A DNA stretch of 64,000 nucleotides from Flavobacterium sp. NRK1 (GCF_024054175.1 NZ_JAMXLA010000001.1:2360571-2424570); one strand, 5' to 3'. Positions 1 through 9,730 are shown, counted from the first letter of the stretch. Translations and numbers: made by a program. Notes: generated by a model not told the origin, from the sequence alone.

Positions 1-3000
1 CCCCTGCCCGATGCCTGATGGGCCTAAAAGCTGGTCTTCCCTTACCGTAAGGTCAAACTCGGCCTGGCCGTCGTTTGGAAGGGCCTCGTTACAGATAGCA
101 AGAGGGCTCGGGGTGGTAAGGGCATGCGGTGCATTGAAGATAAGCATGAAGCTCTCTACGCTGTAGCAGCCCGTTACGGGGTCTTCTACCCTTACCCAGA
201 TCACCTGCTGGTCTGAGCCCATATAAGTGGCAGGGTTGGTGATCCTGTTGGCTAGGCCGCTGTTGGCTCCTGTCTCGGTGGTATAGTATTCTACAATAAG
301 ATCATCCGGTATGGTAAGGCCAAGGGCATCGGCAATTACGGCATTCTGTACCGTAAGGTCTACCCTGCGTTTGCCGTCCTGTCCGTTGTTGTCCGCATCA
401 TCACAGAAGGTAAGATCCTCCAGTGAAGGCGCCTGTGGTGCAGGGGCTACCATCAGCGTCAGCATGAATGTATTAAAACATTTATATTGGCTTTCTACAA
501 CCCTTACATAGATGAACTGCAAATAAGGGGACGCATTTGTATAGTTATCAGGATTTGGTATGGCATTTACGCCATTTTGAGCATCGTCGGCTGTTTCATG
601 AAAAGAAATTTCAAGGTTTGGCTCATTGTTCATCATGTCCGGTATTAGTGCACTCAAATCAAATTCTCCTATACCCTGACCGTTGGTATCACATACTGTA
701 AGGTCATCCTGTGTTGGTTCGAGAATAATAGGAAGTGGCGCCACCCGGATATCTAAAAAGCCGATTCTGTAGCAGGAAGTATCGTCAAAAGTAAAACGTA
801 CAAAAATAGTTTCTACCCCTTGTTCCTGATTTTGATAGGCCCATGGCTCATCAATCATATTTATATTATCCTGAGCATCATTAAAAGTTGTATGAAAGGT
901 GGTTGTAACGCTGCCCTGATCGGCTATGAATTCAGGAATTTTTGAAGTTAGGTCAAATATTTCTTTTTCATTGTTAGCAGGGGCAGTTATGTCACAAAGT
1001 GTATAAGTAAGCTGATTTGTTATTAAGACAGGCAAAGAATTTACAATAAGCTCTAAGGGTACTATATCATAGCAACCCGTAGCGTTATTGGTTACCCTTA
1101 CATAAACTATTTTACTGTTTGACAGATAATTTACCGGGTTAAGTATTCCAGGCGTTCCCAAAGCAGCATCATTAGCGTTTAAATGGTAGGTAAGGCTATA
1201 TTGGGCAGGATCTAAGGAGCCTAAGATTTCAACAGCCCTGCTGGTAAGATCAAAAATAGCCTGCCCGTCAGAATCGTTAATGCCATCATCGCATAAAGCA
1301 TAGGGTAATGGAGTTATCGCTTCAGGAACAGGATTAACGATCAATTGTAATTCAGCAATATCAAAGCAGCCAATTATAGATTCTGCACGTATATAAAGCG
1401 TTTGATTATTTTGATCAATATTAGTGTAATTATCAGTATTTGGAATACTATTTACATTAAAAAAAGCATCTTCAGGAGTTTCATGAATGGTTACCGTAAC
1501 ATTTCCTAAATCATTTTCTATTTGCTGTAGTACTGGTATAAGGTTAAACTGTGTAAAACCATCATTATTAAAATCGCACTCAGCTAAAGCTGAATGTGGA
1601 TTTATAGTTGGAGTAGGGAGAATATTAATTTCAAAAGTGCCAATTGTGTAGCATCCTGTTATTCCATCAGTAAGCCTTGTATAAATAGTCTGCGGATTTG
1701 TTATATTGTAATAATTGGTAGGGTGTGTAATAAAATTAGTTCCTGTTTCGGCATCGTCTTCATTGTCATAATATGTAATTTCTACTGTATCCTGATCACC
1801 CTTCATTACTTCGGCATGTAAAGTAAGGTCAAACGGCGTGGAATTGTCGTTTACATCATCAAGGTCACATTTATCCTGGTCAAAAGATATATTATCAGGA
1901 TTATTGATAATAGGAGAAGGAATAATATTTATAGTAAATGTATTAAAGTCATAATTAAAACATCCGTCTGCATCTTCCAGTCTTGGCCAGATAGTCTGAG
2001 CAGTATACGGAGTCTGATTGTCAAACATGGGGCCTACAGGATTGCTTCCTGATAAAGCATCTTCTTCAGAAGTATAATAGGTGACTATGGATGAAGAGGG
2101 GTTTACACCTTTCACATTAGTATCATTAAGAGATAGGTCAAAAGTGTTTATACCATTTTTATTACTATCGCATAAATTTAGATCTTCGGGAATACCTGTT
2201 GTTATAGGATAGGTTGCCTCTATATTGAAAGTCTGAATAGAATAGCATCCTGTTACCGTGTTAGTCATCCGTAAATAAACAGTTTGCGGATTAGATACGT
2301 TCTGATATGCTTCGGGAGATGTTATTTGGTTTGTATTTGTTGTTGCACCGTCTAAATCATCATGATACGTAATTTCCATAGGACTTTGACTACCTATAAA
2401 CATATCGTTGTAAATAGTAAGATCAAAAGTTGCAGTATTATCATTTACTCCGTCTTTATCACATTGCTGCATGTCTAAAGGAATGCCGTCAGGATTAAGA
2501 AATACGGGTACGGTGTGAAAAGTTGCTGTACCTGTCCATTCCATAGAAAAATTACCAAAGCCATGCGGGCGGTCTACAACTAAAAAATAAAACTCATTAT
2601 CCTGTACCGTTATCCAGTTCACAAATGCATTTCCATCGGGACCGGGGCCTTCAGATATATCCGTTTCGGTTTCGTTCATACCTGTAGTGATATAATCAAG
2701 GCCTGCCTGAATAGGATTTGTTGTAGAACATCGTATGGCAGTACCTATATCATTACAATCCTGAATAGGCCCAAATAACCAGAAGTCAAAATCTATAATC
2801 AGGTCATCTTCTTCAGGTGTAAGAATAAATCCTAACGTTCCCCCTTGGTTAATCTGTATTTTAAGCCATATGGAATTATTCTCACCACTTGAACAGGCAT
2901 TATTAAAATTTATTTCAGGAAAGTCACCTATACCAATAGCTTCAAGGTCATAATAATTGGCATCACCACATACTATTATAGCCTCAGGACAGTCGTTCTG

Positions 3001-3057
3001 GGCATATGAGGTAAAGCCAAAAAGAAGCAGTAATATTAGTGCATAGGTAATCTTCAC
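1..3057 (-). CDS. Large secreted repeat protein, 3' end outside window (probable T9SS surface protein)
   Basis: The frame is open from a GTG at 3057 to the left edge, giving at least 1019 residues; the C-terminus is missing. GTG is the only sensible start because an in-frame stop lies four codons upstream and the codons after it encode a signal peptide (KITYALILLLLFGFTSYAQ). Residues ~21-190 form a globular domain shared with the next gene (motifs CGDANYY, GTLGFILTP, DFDFWLFGP, IRCSTTNP, EGPGPDG, DRPHGFGNFSMEWTGTATF). About eight complete repeats of ~90-100 residues follow, plus the start of a ninth. Each begins with a CDxNxDGxxxFDL-like element, resembling a calcium loop, and ends with a GCYxIxxFxI strand. 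By analogy with its neighbour the unseen end probably carries a T9SS type B sorting domain; that is inference. The last ~480 bases in the window are much more GC-rich than the rest of the gene. Confidence 0.9.
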   Translation of the reverse strand, partial: MKITYALILLLLFGFTSYAQNDCPEAIIVCGDANYYDLEAIGIGDFPEINFNNACSSGENNSIWLKIQINQGGTLGFILTPEEDDLIIDFDFWLFGPIQDCNDIGTAIRCSTTNPIQAGLDYITTGMNETETDISEGPGPDGNAFVNWITVQDNEFYFLVVDRPHGFGNFSMEWTGTATFHTVPVFLNPDGIPLDMQQCDKDGVNDNTATFDLTIYNDMFIGSQSPMEITYHDDLDGATTNTNQITSPEAYQNVSNPQTVYLRMTNTVTGCYSIQTFNIEATYPITTGIPEDLNLCDSNKNGINTFDLSLNDTNVKGVNPSSSIVTYYTSEEDALSGSNPVGPMFDNQTPYTAQTIWPRLEDADGCFNYDFNTFTINIIPSPIINNPDNISFDQDKCDLDDVNDNSTPFDLTLHAEVMKGDQDTVEITYYDNEDDAETGTNFITHPTNYYNITNPQTIYTRLTDGITGCYTIGTFEINILPTPTINPHSALAECDFNNDGFTQFNLIPVLQQIENDLGNVTVTIHETPEDAFFNVNSIPNTDNYTNIDQNNQTLYIRAESIIGCFDIAELQLIVNPVPEAITPLPYALCDDGINDSDGQAIFDLTSRAVEILGSLDPAQYSLTYHLNANDAALGTPGILNPVNYLSNSKIVYVRVTNNATGCYDIVPLELIVNSLPVLITNQLTYTLCDITAPANNEKEIFDLTSKIPEFIADQGSVTTTFHTTFNDAQDNINMIDEPWAYQNQEQGVETIFVRFTFDDTSCYRIGFLDIRVAPLPIILEPTQDDLTVCDTNGQGIGEFDLSALIPDMMNNEPNLEISFHETADDAQNGVNAIPNPDNYTNASPYLQFIYVRVVESQYKCFNTFMLTLMVAPAPQAPSLEDLTFCDDADNNGQDGKRRVDLTVQNAVIADALGLTIPDDLIVEYYTTETGANSGLANRITNPATYMGSDQQVIWVRVEDPVTGCYSVESFMLIFNAPHALTTPSPLAICNEALPNDGQAEFDLTVREDQLLGPSGIGQG

Positions 3058-3096
3058 AGCATAGCAATGTTAATTTTTCTATAAATTTAGAAAAAA

Positions 3097-4698
3097 TTAT
3101 CGTATCATCGCAAAGTGCCCTTTAATAATTCGTCCACTATCTAGTTGTAACACAAACCAATAATCAGTTGCGGGCAGCTTAACATTGTCTAATGTACCGT
3201 CCCAGCCACCGCTGCCTCTAAAGCCTGTTATTACTTTACCATACCTGTCAAAAATAGTAACTTTTGCCTGTGGCTGTAAGCTTAAATAAGGTATCCGCCA
3301 GGTTTCATTTTTGTTGTCTCCGTTAGGTGTAAAAAATCTCGGATAATTAAGTATAATAACATCTTCTGTTACGGTTTTACATCCGCTTTTAGCTTTTATA
3401 GCAATAGTATAAGGACCTGGTTCTAAGCCAGTAAAAGAAGTTTCATCGGTAAAAGTGCTATTGTTCAATGAAAATTCATAATCTTCAGCATTGGGCATAA
3501 CTACATTTATAACATTGTCATTATTAGTAAAATCCTTAATATCCAAAGTATAAATAATATCAGGCAATGGTGTAACTGTTATAGTGAATGATGTTATATC
3601 GTGTCCATAGCAGCCTTCCGTGTTTTCAAGCCTTGCCCAAATAGTTTTTGAACCTGATTCATATTGAGCAGGTAATGCATTCGTTCCCGATTCGGCATCA
3701 AACTGAGTTGCATAATACGTAACTGCTGCAGTAGTATTGCCATCTCTTACTAAGTTATCATTTGCCGAAAGATTAAATTTTTGTACGCCTGTCTCATTAA
3801 AATCACAAAGGGTTAAATCTTCAGGTTCTCCGGCTACTACAGGATTGGTGACCTCTATGTTAAAATCAAGCACTTCAAAACATTCTGTAGCATTTCGCTG
3901 TAAACGCATATAAATAGTCTGAGGATTACTTGTATTAGGATAAGCCTCAGGATTTTGAATGGCATTAATTCCTAATATAGCATCATTAATACTTTCATGA
4001 TAGGTTAAGGAAGAATCAAACTGATTATTAACCAGCATTGTTTCATTTTTGGTAAGATCAAAAACACTTATTTCATCATCTACTGTATCATTATCACATT
4101 GTAAAATATCAAGTGCTTCCGCCTGCGGATTATTAAAAACCGGGGCAGCATTAAATGTTGCAGTTCCTGTCCATTCTATAGAAAAATCGCTGGCGCCTAT
4201 TGGCCTGTCTATAACCAGAAAGTAAACATCACCAGCTTCCACTGTCAGCCAGTTTATAAAATTATTACCATTTGGGCCGGGACCTTCGGCAATATCAAAT
4301 TCATCTTCATTGAGGCCGGTTTGGTTATTAATGGCTCCTGATGCTTCGGGATTTGTGGTAGAACATCGTATGGCGTGCCCTAAATTGGCGCATGTAGCCT
4401 GAGGTCCAAAAATATAAAAGTCGAAATCTATAGTTACGCTTGAGCTGCTTGGGGTAAGTATAAAGCCCAGAGTGCCGCCCGTATTGATTGGAAGCCTCAG
4501 CCAGAGGCTGTTTGTTTCAAGGCCTTCACAGTCATTATTACTAAAAGAAAGTTCCTGCTGCGATCCGGAACCGGTAGCAGTAAGGCCTGAGTAGCCTGTG
4601 TTTCCGCATACTGTAATGGCATCAGTACAATCACTTTGGGCCAATAGCGGATATATGCTGAAGATTAACAGCATACTGAATATAAATTTGAATTTCAT
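3097..4698 (-). CDS. T9SS type B sorting domain-containing secreted protein (gliding motility-associated C-terminal domain family)
   Basis: This 533-residue protein has a signal peptide (MKFKFIFSMLLIFSIYPLLAQ) and a ~170-residue N-terminal domain paralogous to that of the gene just upstream on the same strand (shared GTLGFILTP, DFDFYIFGP, IRCSTTNP, EGPGPNG, EWTGTATF). Two repeats of ~95 residues follow (CDNDTVDDEISVFDL; CDFNETGVQKFNL), then a short linker domain. The last ~80 residues are a type B sorting domain: FFTPNGDNKNETWRI, VTIFDRYGKVI, GWDGT, LPATDYWFVL and a terminal KGHFAMIR. That domain directs export by the type IX system in Bacteroidota, usually to the cell surface. It looks like a short version of the neighbour, with two repeats instead of at least eight. 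Its partner or substrate is unknown. Confidence 0.9.
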   Translation of the reverse strand: MKFKFIFSMLLIFSIYPLLAQSDCTDAITVCGNTGYSGLTATGSGSQQELSFSNNDCEGLETNSLWLRLPINTGGTLGFILTPSSSSVTIDFDFYIFGPQATCANLGHAIRCSTTNPEASGAINNQTGLNEDEFDIAEGPGPNGNNFINWLTVEAGDVYFLVIDRPIGASDFSIEWTGTATFNAAPVFNNPQAEALDILQCDNDTVDDEISVFDLTKNETMLVNNQFDSSLTYHESINDAILGINAIQNPEAYPNTSNPQTIYMRLQRNATECFEVLDFNIEVTNPVVAGEPEDLTLCDFNETGVQKFNLSANDNLVRDGNTTAAVTYYATQFDAESGTNALPAQYESGSKTIWARLENTEGCYGHDITSFTITVTPLPDIIYTLDIKDFTNNDNVINVVMPNAEDYEFSLNNSTFTDETSFTGLEPGPYTIAIKAKSGCKTVTEDVIILNYPRFFTPNGDNKNETWRIPYLSLQPQAKVTIFDRYGKVITGFRGSGGWDGTLDNVKLPATDYWFVLQLDSGRIIKGHFAMIR

Positions 4699-4829
4699 AG
4701 CAAGGGTAACGGTTAACTTTTTTGTTGTAAAGATATTGATTTACACTAAGCTAATATTAAGTTAAATGCATAAAGGGTAACCTTTTACTAAAAAATTACC
4801 CTTTATTACAATGTGTTGTGAAAATGAAA

Positions 4830-5669
4830 TTATAAATCTCTTTTTTTGAGTATCCTGTAAGACATATATACAAAGAAAGCCAACCAAAACAGTACTATTA
4901 CATATTCATACCAATGTGTACCATAATATTTTAGATTTTGAGTTCCTGACATCTGAGTTTCTATCGCTTTGTAGGCCTGAAATCGCGTAAAAGGCTCTTT
5001 AACAAGATTGTTCATAGACTCTAAAGGGAAAAAGCCCATAACTATCTCTATTGTAGTTTTATTGCTAAATACTTTCCAATGCAGTAATCCTCTGATTATA
5101 TTTTCTGCAATCCACCAAACAAATACAAAACCTATTGCAAATGCAGACCTCTTTATTAAAACTCCGATAAATAAACAGAAAGCAAAAAAAGCAGATAGTT
5201 TAACAAAATAGGCGACTATATAATCTAAATCTGTTATTACTATTGAAAATTCATTGTAAGATGAAAATGTGTATCCTAAAATAAGAGACATTATAAAAAC
5301 AAAAATTGTAGAGCCTAAAGCAAAAAGCAATACAGTATAAAATTTAGAGGCTATAAATTCTTTTTTACTTAAGCCGTCTATAAGATTTTGCTTTAATGTG
5401 CCATAAGTATATTCGTTAGCCATCATGGATACTATAACTACTGCCAGGAAAAATTTTAGCAGCGCTGCCATATAGGTATTGAAATGCCATATATACGGGA
5501 AGTTAAATATTCCCTGATCTGCAAGGCGAAAATCTATTCCTATGATTTTAAAATTTACAGATGCTAATAAAGCAATAAATGATAATAAAATAAAGTAAGT
5601 AAATATCAATATTTTACTTGCTCTGTTTTTCCATAATTTCTGAAGCTCTATATTTAAAAGTCGTTTCAT
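4830..5669 (-). CDS. ABC-2 type transporter permease
   Basis: This 279-residue membrane protein begins with an amphipathic stretch (MKRLLNIELQKLWKNRASK) followed by about six hydrophobic segments, near residues 19-41, 63-83, 108-131, 150-167, 172-190 and 255-272. This is the layout of ABC-2 permeases of the ABC-2/NatB type, which move small molecules or peptides outward. It lies 6 bases downstream of the ATPase gene on the same strand, so the two almost certainly form one transporter. The substrate cannot be told from sequence. Confidence 0.85.
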   Translation of the reverse strand: MKRLLNIELQKLWKNRASKILIFTYFILLSFIALLASVNFKIIGIDFRLADQGIFNFPYIWHFNTYMAALLKFFLAVVIVSMMANEYTYGTLKQNLIDGLSKKEFIASKFYTVLLFALGSTIFVFIMSLILGYTFSSYNEFSIVITDLDYIVAYFVKLSAFFAFCLFIGVLIKRSAFAIGFVFVWWIAENIIRGLLHWKVFSNKTTIEIVMGFFPLESMNNLVKEPFTRFQAYKAIETQMSGTQNLKYYGTHWYEYVIVLFWLAFFVYMSYRILKKRDL

Positions 5670-5675
5670 GATGTG

Positions 5676-6581
5676 TTAGTTTGAAGGTTGGTTAGAAGTT
5701 AACTGAAGGAATTGCTCTTCAAGACTGTATTTTTTATTTACCAGGTGACTCAGGCAAATACCCTTTGAAAAAAGGTAGCTGTTTAATTCGCCTGGCTCTA
5801 AAGGAGAGTGAGGATATGCAATCAGTTTTCCTTCTGTTTCTTCAACTTTTGCTATCGCAGGATGCTCTAATAAAATATTTTTAAGCTGTTCGTTATCGTC
5901 AGCCTGAAGTTCAAAAAAGCCCTCATTGGCAGTCATCCCGGTAACGCTGCCTGTATATAATATTTCTCCGTTTCTTAAAACCACTACATGGCTGCATACC
6001 TTTTCTACTTCATCTAAAAGGTGTGAAGCAAGTAATATAGTAGTGCCCAATGAAGCTATGTGCCTTATTATATCTCTTATTTGTCTTATACCTTGAGGAT
6101 CAAGTCCGTTTGTAGGTTCGTCAAGAATTAAAATTTCAGGATCATTTAACAAAGCAGAAGCGATAGCCAGGCGCTGTTTCATCCCTAAGGAAAAGGTTCT
6201 GAACTTACTGTCTTTTCTTTCTATAAGGCCGACAAGTTCCAGTTTTTCATCTATTTTAGATAAGTGAGCTCCTTTTATTTTACATACAAGTTTAAGATTG
6301 TCATAAGCAGACATGTAAGGATAAAAGTTAGGTCTTTCTATAATAGCCCCTACTTTTTTTAATGCTTCATGGGTTTCCATAGTTCCCCCAAACCAACTGT
6401 AATTACCAGCTGTTTTGTTAACCACATTAAGTATAATGCCTAATGTTGTCGATTTTCCACTTCCATTGGGGCCTAAAATTCCATATACGTTTCCTTTTTT
6501 TATCTCAAACGAAACATTTTTAACGGCATGTATCTTACCAAACCTTTTATCAAGGTTATTTATAGTTAATATAGTTTCCAA
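5676..6581 (-). CDS. ABC transporter ATP-binding protein
   Basis: The ATPase partner of the downstream permease. Seen: Walker A GPNGSGKST (residues ~37-45 from the start chosen here), Q-loop region, signature SLGMKQRLAIASALL, Walker B plus D-loop LILDEPTNGLDPQG, and the switch histidine in LLASHLLDEVE. The C-terminal ~85 residues are the variable extension typical of ABC-2 ATPases. The frame stays open to a TTG at 6647, but homologues in this family normally begin METILTI..., and here that position is a TTG at 6581. There is no ATG anywhere near. I therefore take TTG 6581 as the start (301 residues); TTG 6647 is the alternative. Confidence 0.88.
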   Translation of the reverse strand: METILTINNLDKRFGKIHAVKNVSFEIKKGNVYGILGPNGSGKSTTLGIILNVVNKTAGNYSWFGGTMETHEALKKVGAIIERPNFYPYMSAYDNLKLVCKIKGAHLSKIDEKLELVGLIERKDSKFRTFSLGMKQRLAIASALLNDPEILILDEPTNGLDPQGIRQIRDIIRHIASLGTTILLASHLLDEVEKVCSHVVVLRNGEILYTGSVTGMTANEGFFELQADDNEQLKNILLEHPAIAKVEETEGKLIAYPHSPLEPGELNSYLFSKGICLSHLVNKKYSLEEQFLQLTSNQPSN

Positions 6582-6674
6582 AATAGTTGGTTTTATAGTT
6601 CTTTTAGTTAGACGAGAGTAAACATCTTTTGTTACCGGCAATACCAAAAGAAATAAAAAACCAGAATTAATTCT

Positions 6675-8534
6675 CTATTGATAAGGAACAACAGTAGGCT
6701 TGCCAACCTGAAAATCAGGCAGCTGAATATCAGTGTTTTTAAATGAATTAGTTTTAAAAATATTCTGTCCTTCACTGGGTATTGAAGGATAAAAGGCAAA
6801 AGAAAGCTGAAAGCTGTTAAAAATTAAGTAGTCATTATAAATAAGTAGGCCCAGCCCAAACGTAGTATATATTTTGCTGTCATACAGCTTGTTTTGTTCG
6901 TCGCCTATAATACCCATGCTGAAATTGGCAAATGGATTTAAACGGAAACCAAAAACATTCCAGGGTGAGTAGGATTGTGTCTGCAGTGTTAAAATAAATT
7001 TTTTGGTACCCAGTAATGTTCTGGAATTAAATCCCTGTATTCCGGTATCGCCATTAAGATTCAGCTGATCTTTAATTATGGGCATCCTGTTATCACCAAA
7101 AACAATTGTAGGTTTTATAAAATGCCTGAAACGCCAGTTGCCCCAGTCTTTTATATTGCTAAAATACAGCATATTGAATGTAAGGGCAGTCTGCTCTGTA
7201 CGGTCTTTATAATAAAAGGTGCCAATTTGTGCATCAAGGCTAAAATATCCCCAGTTATAATAATTACCAAAAGCATATCTTCCTCCCAGATAAATACGAT
7301 GCTCATCATTTTTATGCTGTACACCACTGGTAATAGAATATACTTTACCTATAGGTATATCTTCAACGATATTATAATTAAAAAGGAATTTATCCTGAAC
7401 GAACTTTCTCGATGTTAAACCTATACTTGCTAAATAAAGTTTTTCATTAGAGAAAAAACCAATGGAATCATATTCTAAAGAAGGCCTTTCTTTATAATGC
7501 TGTGTAAAAAAGCGGCCCGTGGTAACAAGCCTGGTAGTACGCTCTTCTTCACTTTCTCCTTCATATATTTTGAAGGAATAACCTGCCCAGTAGTCCTGCG
7601 CATCCGATCTGAAATTTTGTATTGCCCAGTCATTGTTTTTATTGGGTAAAGAGTCCTGCTGCATTCGTGACTCAAAATATACACCTCCTGCCCATTTGGT
7701 ATATGCAGAGAAGAACTTACGGTCAAGGCCTACACTTTTAAGAGAATTATCGCTTTTCCATATTTCATAGTTTATGCTGGCATTTATATAAGTATTCATA
7801 ATATTAGGAATAGTATATCTGGCCAGGTAAGATGTTTGTCCTGTATTAAACTTTTTATCAAAATCATTTCTGAATTCATGGCCCAATCCCATAAAGTTTC
7901 TTTCTGTAAGCTCTATAGATGTGCTTGAACTTGAAAATGAACCATTAGGTATAAGGCTCCATGAATCAAGTACCCTTATATCTAAATCTACAGAGTCTTT
8001 ACTGGTAGCTACCGCAACGGGACGTATAACAACCCTTCGGGTATAGCGCTGGCTTCTTATTAAACGCTCGGATTCTTTAACCAATAGTGAATCCAGAGGC
8101 TTGTTTCTTTTAATTAGCAATAAATTTCTAATTGTGAGCTGTTTTGTTTTAAGGTGAATGCTATTGCCCGTACGTTCAAGCCAAGTGTTTGGCTTTTTGG
8201 TAGTGTCATTAATTGAATAGCCGAAAGGGTCGAGGGTTTCTACATTAATTTTACGGACAATTTTTCCCTGAAACTGTTTAAATGTATTTGTCATTTCCGG
8301 AGTCTCTTCCTTTATTTTTCTACGTGCCTGAGAAGGAGTCTGCTTTGTAACCGGCTTGAAAATAAGTTTATGTATAAATTTTGTAAACTTTTTTCGTTTA
8401 GAATAGTTTTCAATTTTTTTATACATCTGGTCTCTTTTCTCCTTCACTGTATCTTTTTGTGTGGTAACCTGAGACCATGACGGGGTAATAGCAAAAAATG
8501 CCAGCAATAAAATCAGTCTGAGTTTTATGGCCAT
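6675..8534 (-). CDS. Outer membrane beta-barrel protein with POTRA-like domain (Omp85/BamA-like)
   Basis: This 619-residue protein has a signal peptide (MAIKLRLILLLAFFAITPSWSQ). A basic linker follows, then a POTRA-like segment near residues 90-195 (KINVETLDPFG, LLIKRNKPLDSLLVKESERLIRSQRYTRRVVI, DLDIRVLDSWSL). The rest is rich in alternating, aromatic-ended beta strands and ends in a barrel-like strand. The order POTRA then barrel resembles Omp85-superfamily proteins, but only one POTRA is apparent, fewer than in BamA. It may export or insert lipids or proteins; its substrate is unknown. It is upstream of the ABC pair on the same strand, 94 bases from the longest ATPase frame, so it may be transcribed with it. 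Confidence 0.75.
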   Translation of the reverse strand: MAIKLRLILLLAFFAITPSWSQVTTQKDTVKEKRDQMYKKIENYSKRKKFTKFIHKLIFKPVTKQTPSQARRKIKEETPEMTNTFKQFQGKIVRKINVETLDPFGYSINDTTKKPNTWLERTGNSIHLKTKQLTIRNLLLIKRNKPLDSLLVKESERLIRSQRYTRRVVIRPVAVATSKDSVDLDIRVLDSWSLIPNGSFSSSSTSIELTERNFMGLGHEFRNDFDKKFNTGQTSYLARYTIPNIMNTYINASINYEIWKSDNSLKSVGLDRKFFSAYTKWAGGVYFESRMQQDSLPNKNNDWAIQNFRSDAQDYWAGYSFKIYEGESEEERTTRLVTTGRFFTQHYKERPSLEYDSIGFFSNEKLYLASIGLTSRKFVQDKFLFNYNIVEDIPIGKVYSITSGVQHKNDEHRIYLGGRYAFGNYYNWGYFSLDAQIGTFYYKDRTEQTALTFNMLYFSNIKDWGNWRFRHFIKPTIVFGDNRMPIIKDQLNLNGDTGIQGFNSRTLLGTKKFILTLQTQSYSPWNVFGFRLNPFANFSMGIIGDEQNKLYDSKIYTTFGLGLLIYNDYLIFNSFQLSFAFYPSIPSEGQNIFKTNSFKNTDIQLPDFQVGKPTVVPYQ

Positions 8535-8631
8535 ATAGTTACCCTGAATTATGGATGAATTTAGGAAATATTAGTTTAATAAAAACATAAAAGTGAGTTG
8601 CAGCTTTTCTTTTACGAATGTTTTAACAACA

Positions 8632-8653
8632 AAAAAGAGGCCAAAGCCTCTTT
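8632..8653 (-). terminator. Intrinsic terminator
   Basis: On the minus strand AAGAGG and CCTCTT pair around a six-base loop and are followed by a run of six T. It lies ~19 bases beyond the stop of the nucleoid-associated protein gene. Confidence 0.7.
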
Positions 8654-8671
8654 AAGTATTTTTAATAAAAA

Positions 8672-9730
8672 TCAGGATTTTTGCTCTTTGTTAAAATAAA
8701 CAAGATAGTAATACATCTGTTTTTCTTCATCCCAGCCTTTTTCAACAAATTTCTCTGCGCTTTCAGGATTTATAAAGTCCATTTTAATCTGAATATTAGT
8801 ATCCAGATTTATCACATTCTTTATTTTTTTTCTTGCGTCAGTAACTGCGGCATTGGCAATAGGGAAAGAAGTAACATCTTCAATGCTGTATTTAGGAGCC
8901 TTTTCTACCTTATAATTTTTAAATTCAGGTATAAGGTCAGGATTATCCAGTACTTCATTTAAGAATTTAGTTTCTTCAAAATCATCATTTTTTGCAAAGT
9001 GGTTAACAGCCCTGTTCATAAACATAACCTCCTGCTTTTTATCTTCGGCAGGCAATACTACATCTTTAGCAAAGTCCTGGCAAAATTTAAGGTACTTTTT
9101 AGTGATGAAGTTCTCATCCTGAAAAGCATCTACAGAAAGAAAATGTTCCAGCCAGTAACGCGCATCATAACGGTTGCTGTCTATTGTTAATATTTTATAC
9201 CCGTCTTCTTTTTTATAATTAAAAATAAGGCAGCCTTTATCCAGTTTATTAAGGTTAATACCCTGTTGTAATAATAATTCAAGGTTAGAGCCTTTTTCTT
9301 CAAACTGAAGGAAATCTGTTTTTATTTCGCTTTTAAATATTCCTATTGCATCAACAGGATTATTATCAATAGTTACATGGGTAAGATACGTAACATATAC
9401 CTCTCCGTTTTTAATATGCGGATGGTTTGACTGCTCAAAAAGATGTTTGGTTATTTTTTTAGATACCTCATGTGCCGATTCAGGATTTTCAAATATCTCT
9501 GAAGCAAGTTTGTACATATCATGGTAATCTAAATGAACATCATGTGCAAACTGAAAATAGTTTTCTTCCTTATCCCTGAATGGTTTAAAAAAGTATTCTT
9601 TTAAAAGAGGAAGAATTTCATCATTAAGGCTATAAGCCTGCTCAGATAAAAATATAGCTTCGTTTCTGCTTTTATTGCCTACTCTGTGTACAGAAAGGTT
9701 TTCTATGTGCGCATTAAAAAGATTGATCAT
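8672..9730 (-). CDS. Nucleoid-associated protein (NdpA/YejK-like, 37 kDa family)
   Basis: The 352 residues match the size and layout of the bacterial 37-kDa nucleoid-associated family. The N-terminus (INLFNAHIENLSVHRVGNKSRNE) has that family's usual opening, followed by LLxxYFFKPF and an acidic, helix-rich middle and end. E. coli YejK binds the nucleoid; what the Bacteroidota copies do is poorly known. The gene stands alone between a terminator and an upstream dispersed repeat (9753-9775), and its immediate upstream DNA contains an 8-base inverted repeat that could be a regulatory site. Confidence 0.8.
   Translation of the reverse strand: MINLFNAHIENLSVHRVGNKSRNEAIFLSEQAYSLNDEILPLLKEYFFKPFRDKEENYFQFAHDVHLDYHDMYKLASEIFENPESAHEVSKKITKHLFEQSNHPHIKNGEVYVTYLTHVTIDNNPVDAIGIFKSEIKTDFLQFEEKGSNLELLLQQGINLNKLDKGCLIFNYKKEDGYKILTIDSNRYDARYWLEHFLSVDAFQDENFITKKYLKFCQDFAKDVVLPAEDKKQEVMFMNRAVNHFAKNDDFEETKFLNEVLDNPDLIPEFKNYKVEKAPKYSIEDVTSFPIANAAVTDARKKIKNVINLDTNIQIKMDFINPESAEKFVEKGWDEEKQMYYYLVYFNKEQKS

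Noticed and set aside
4772..4804. Perfect 9-base inverted repeat (AAAGGGTAA/TTACCCTTT)
   Set aside because: No T run follows on either strand, so it is not a convincing terminator; no other role is evident.
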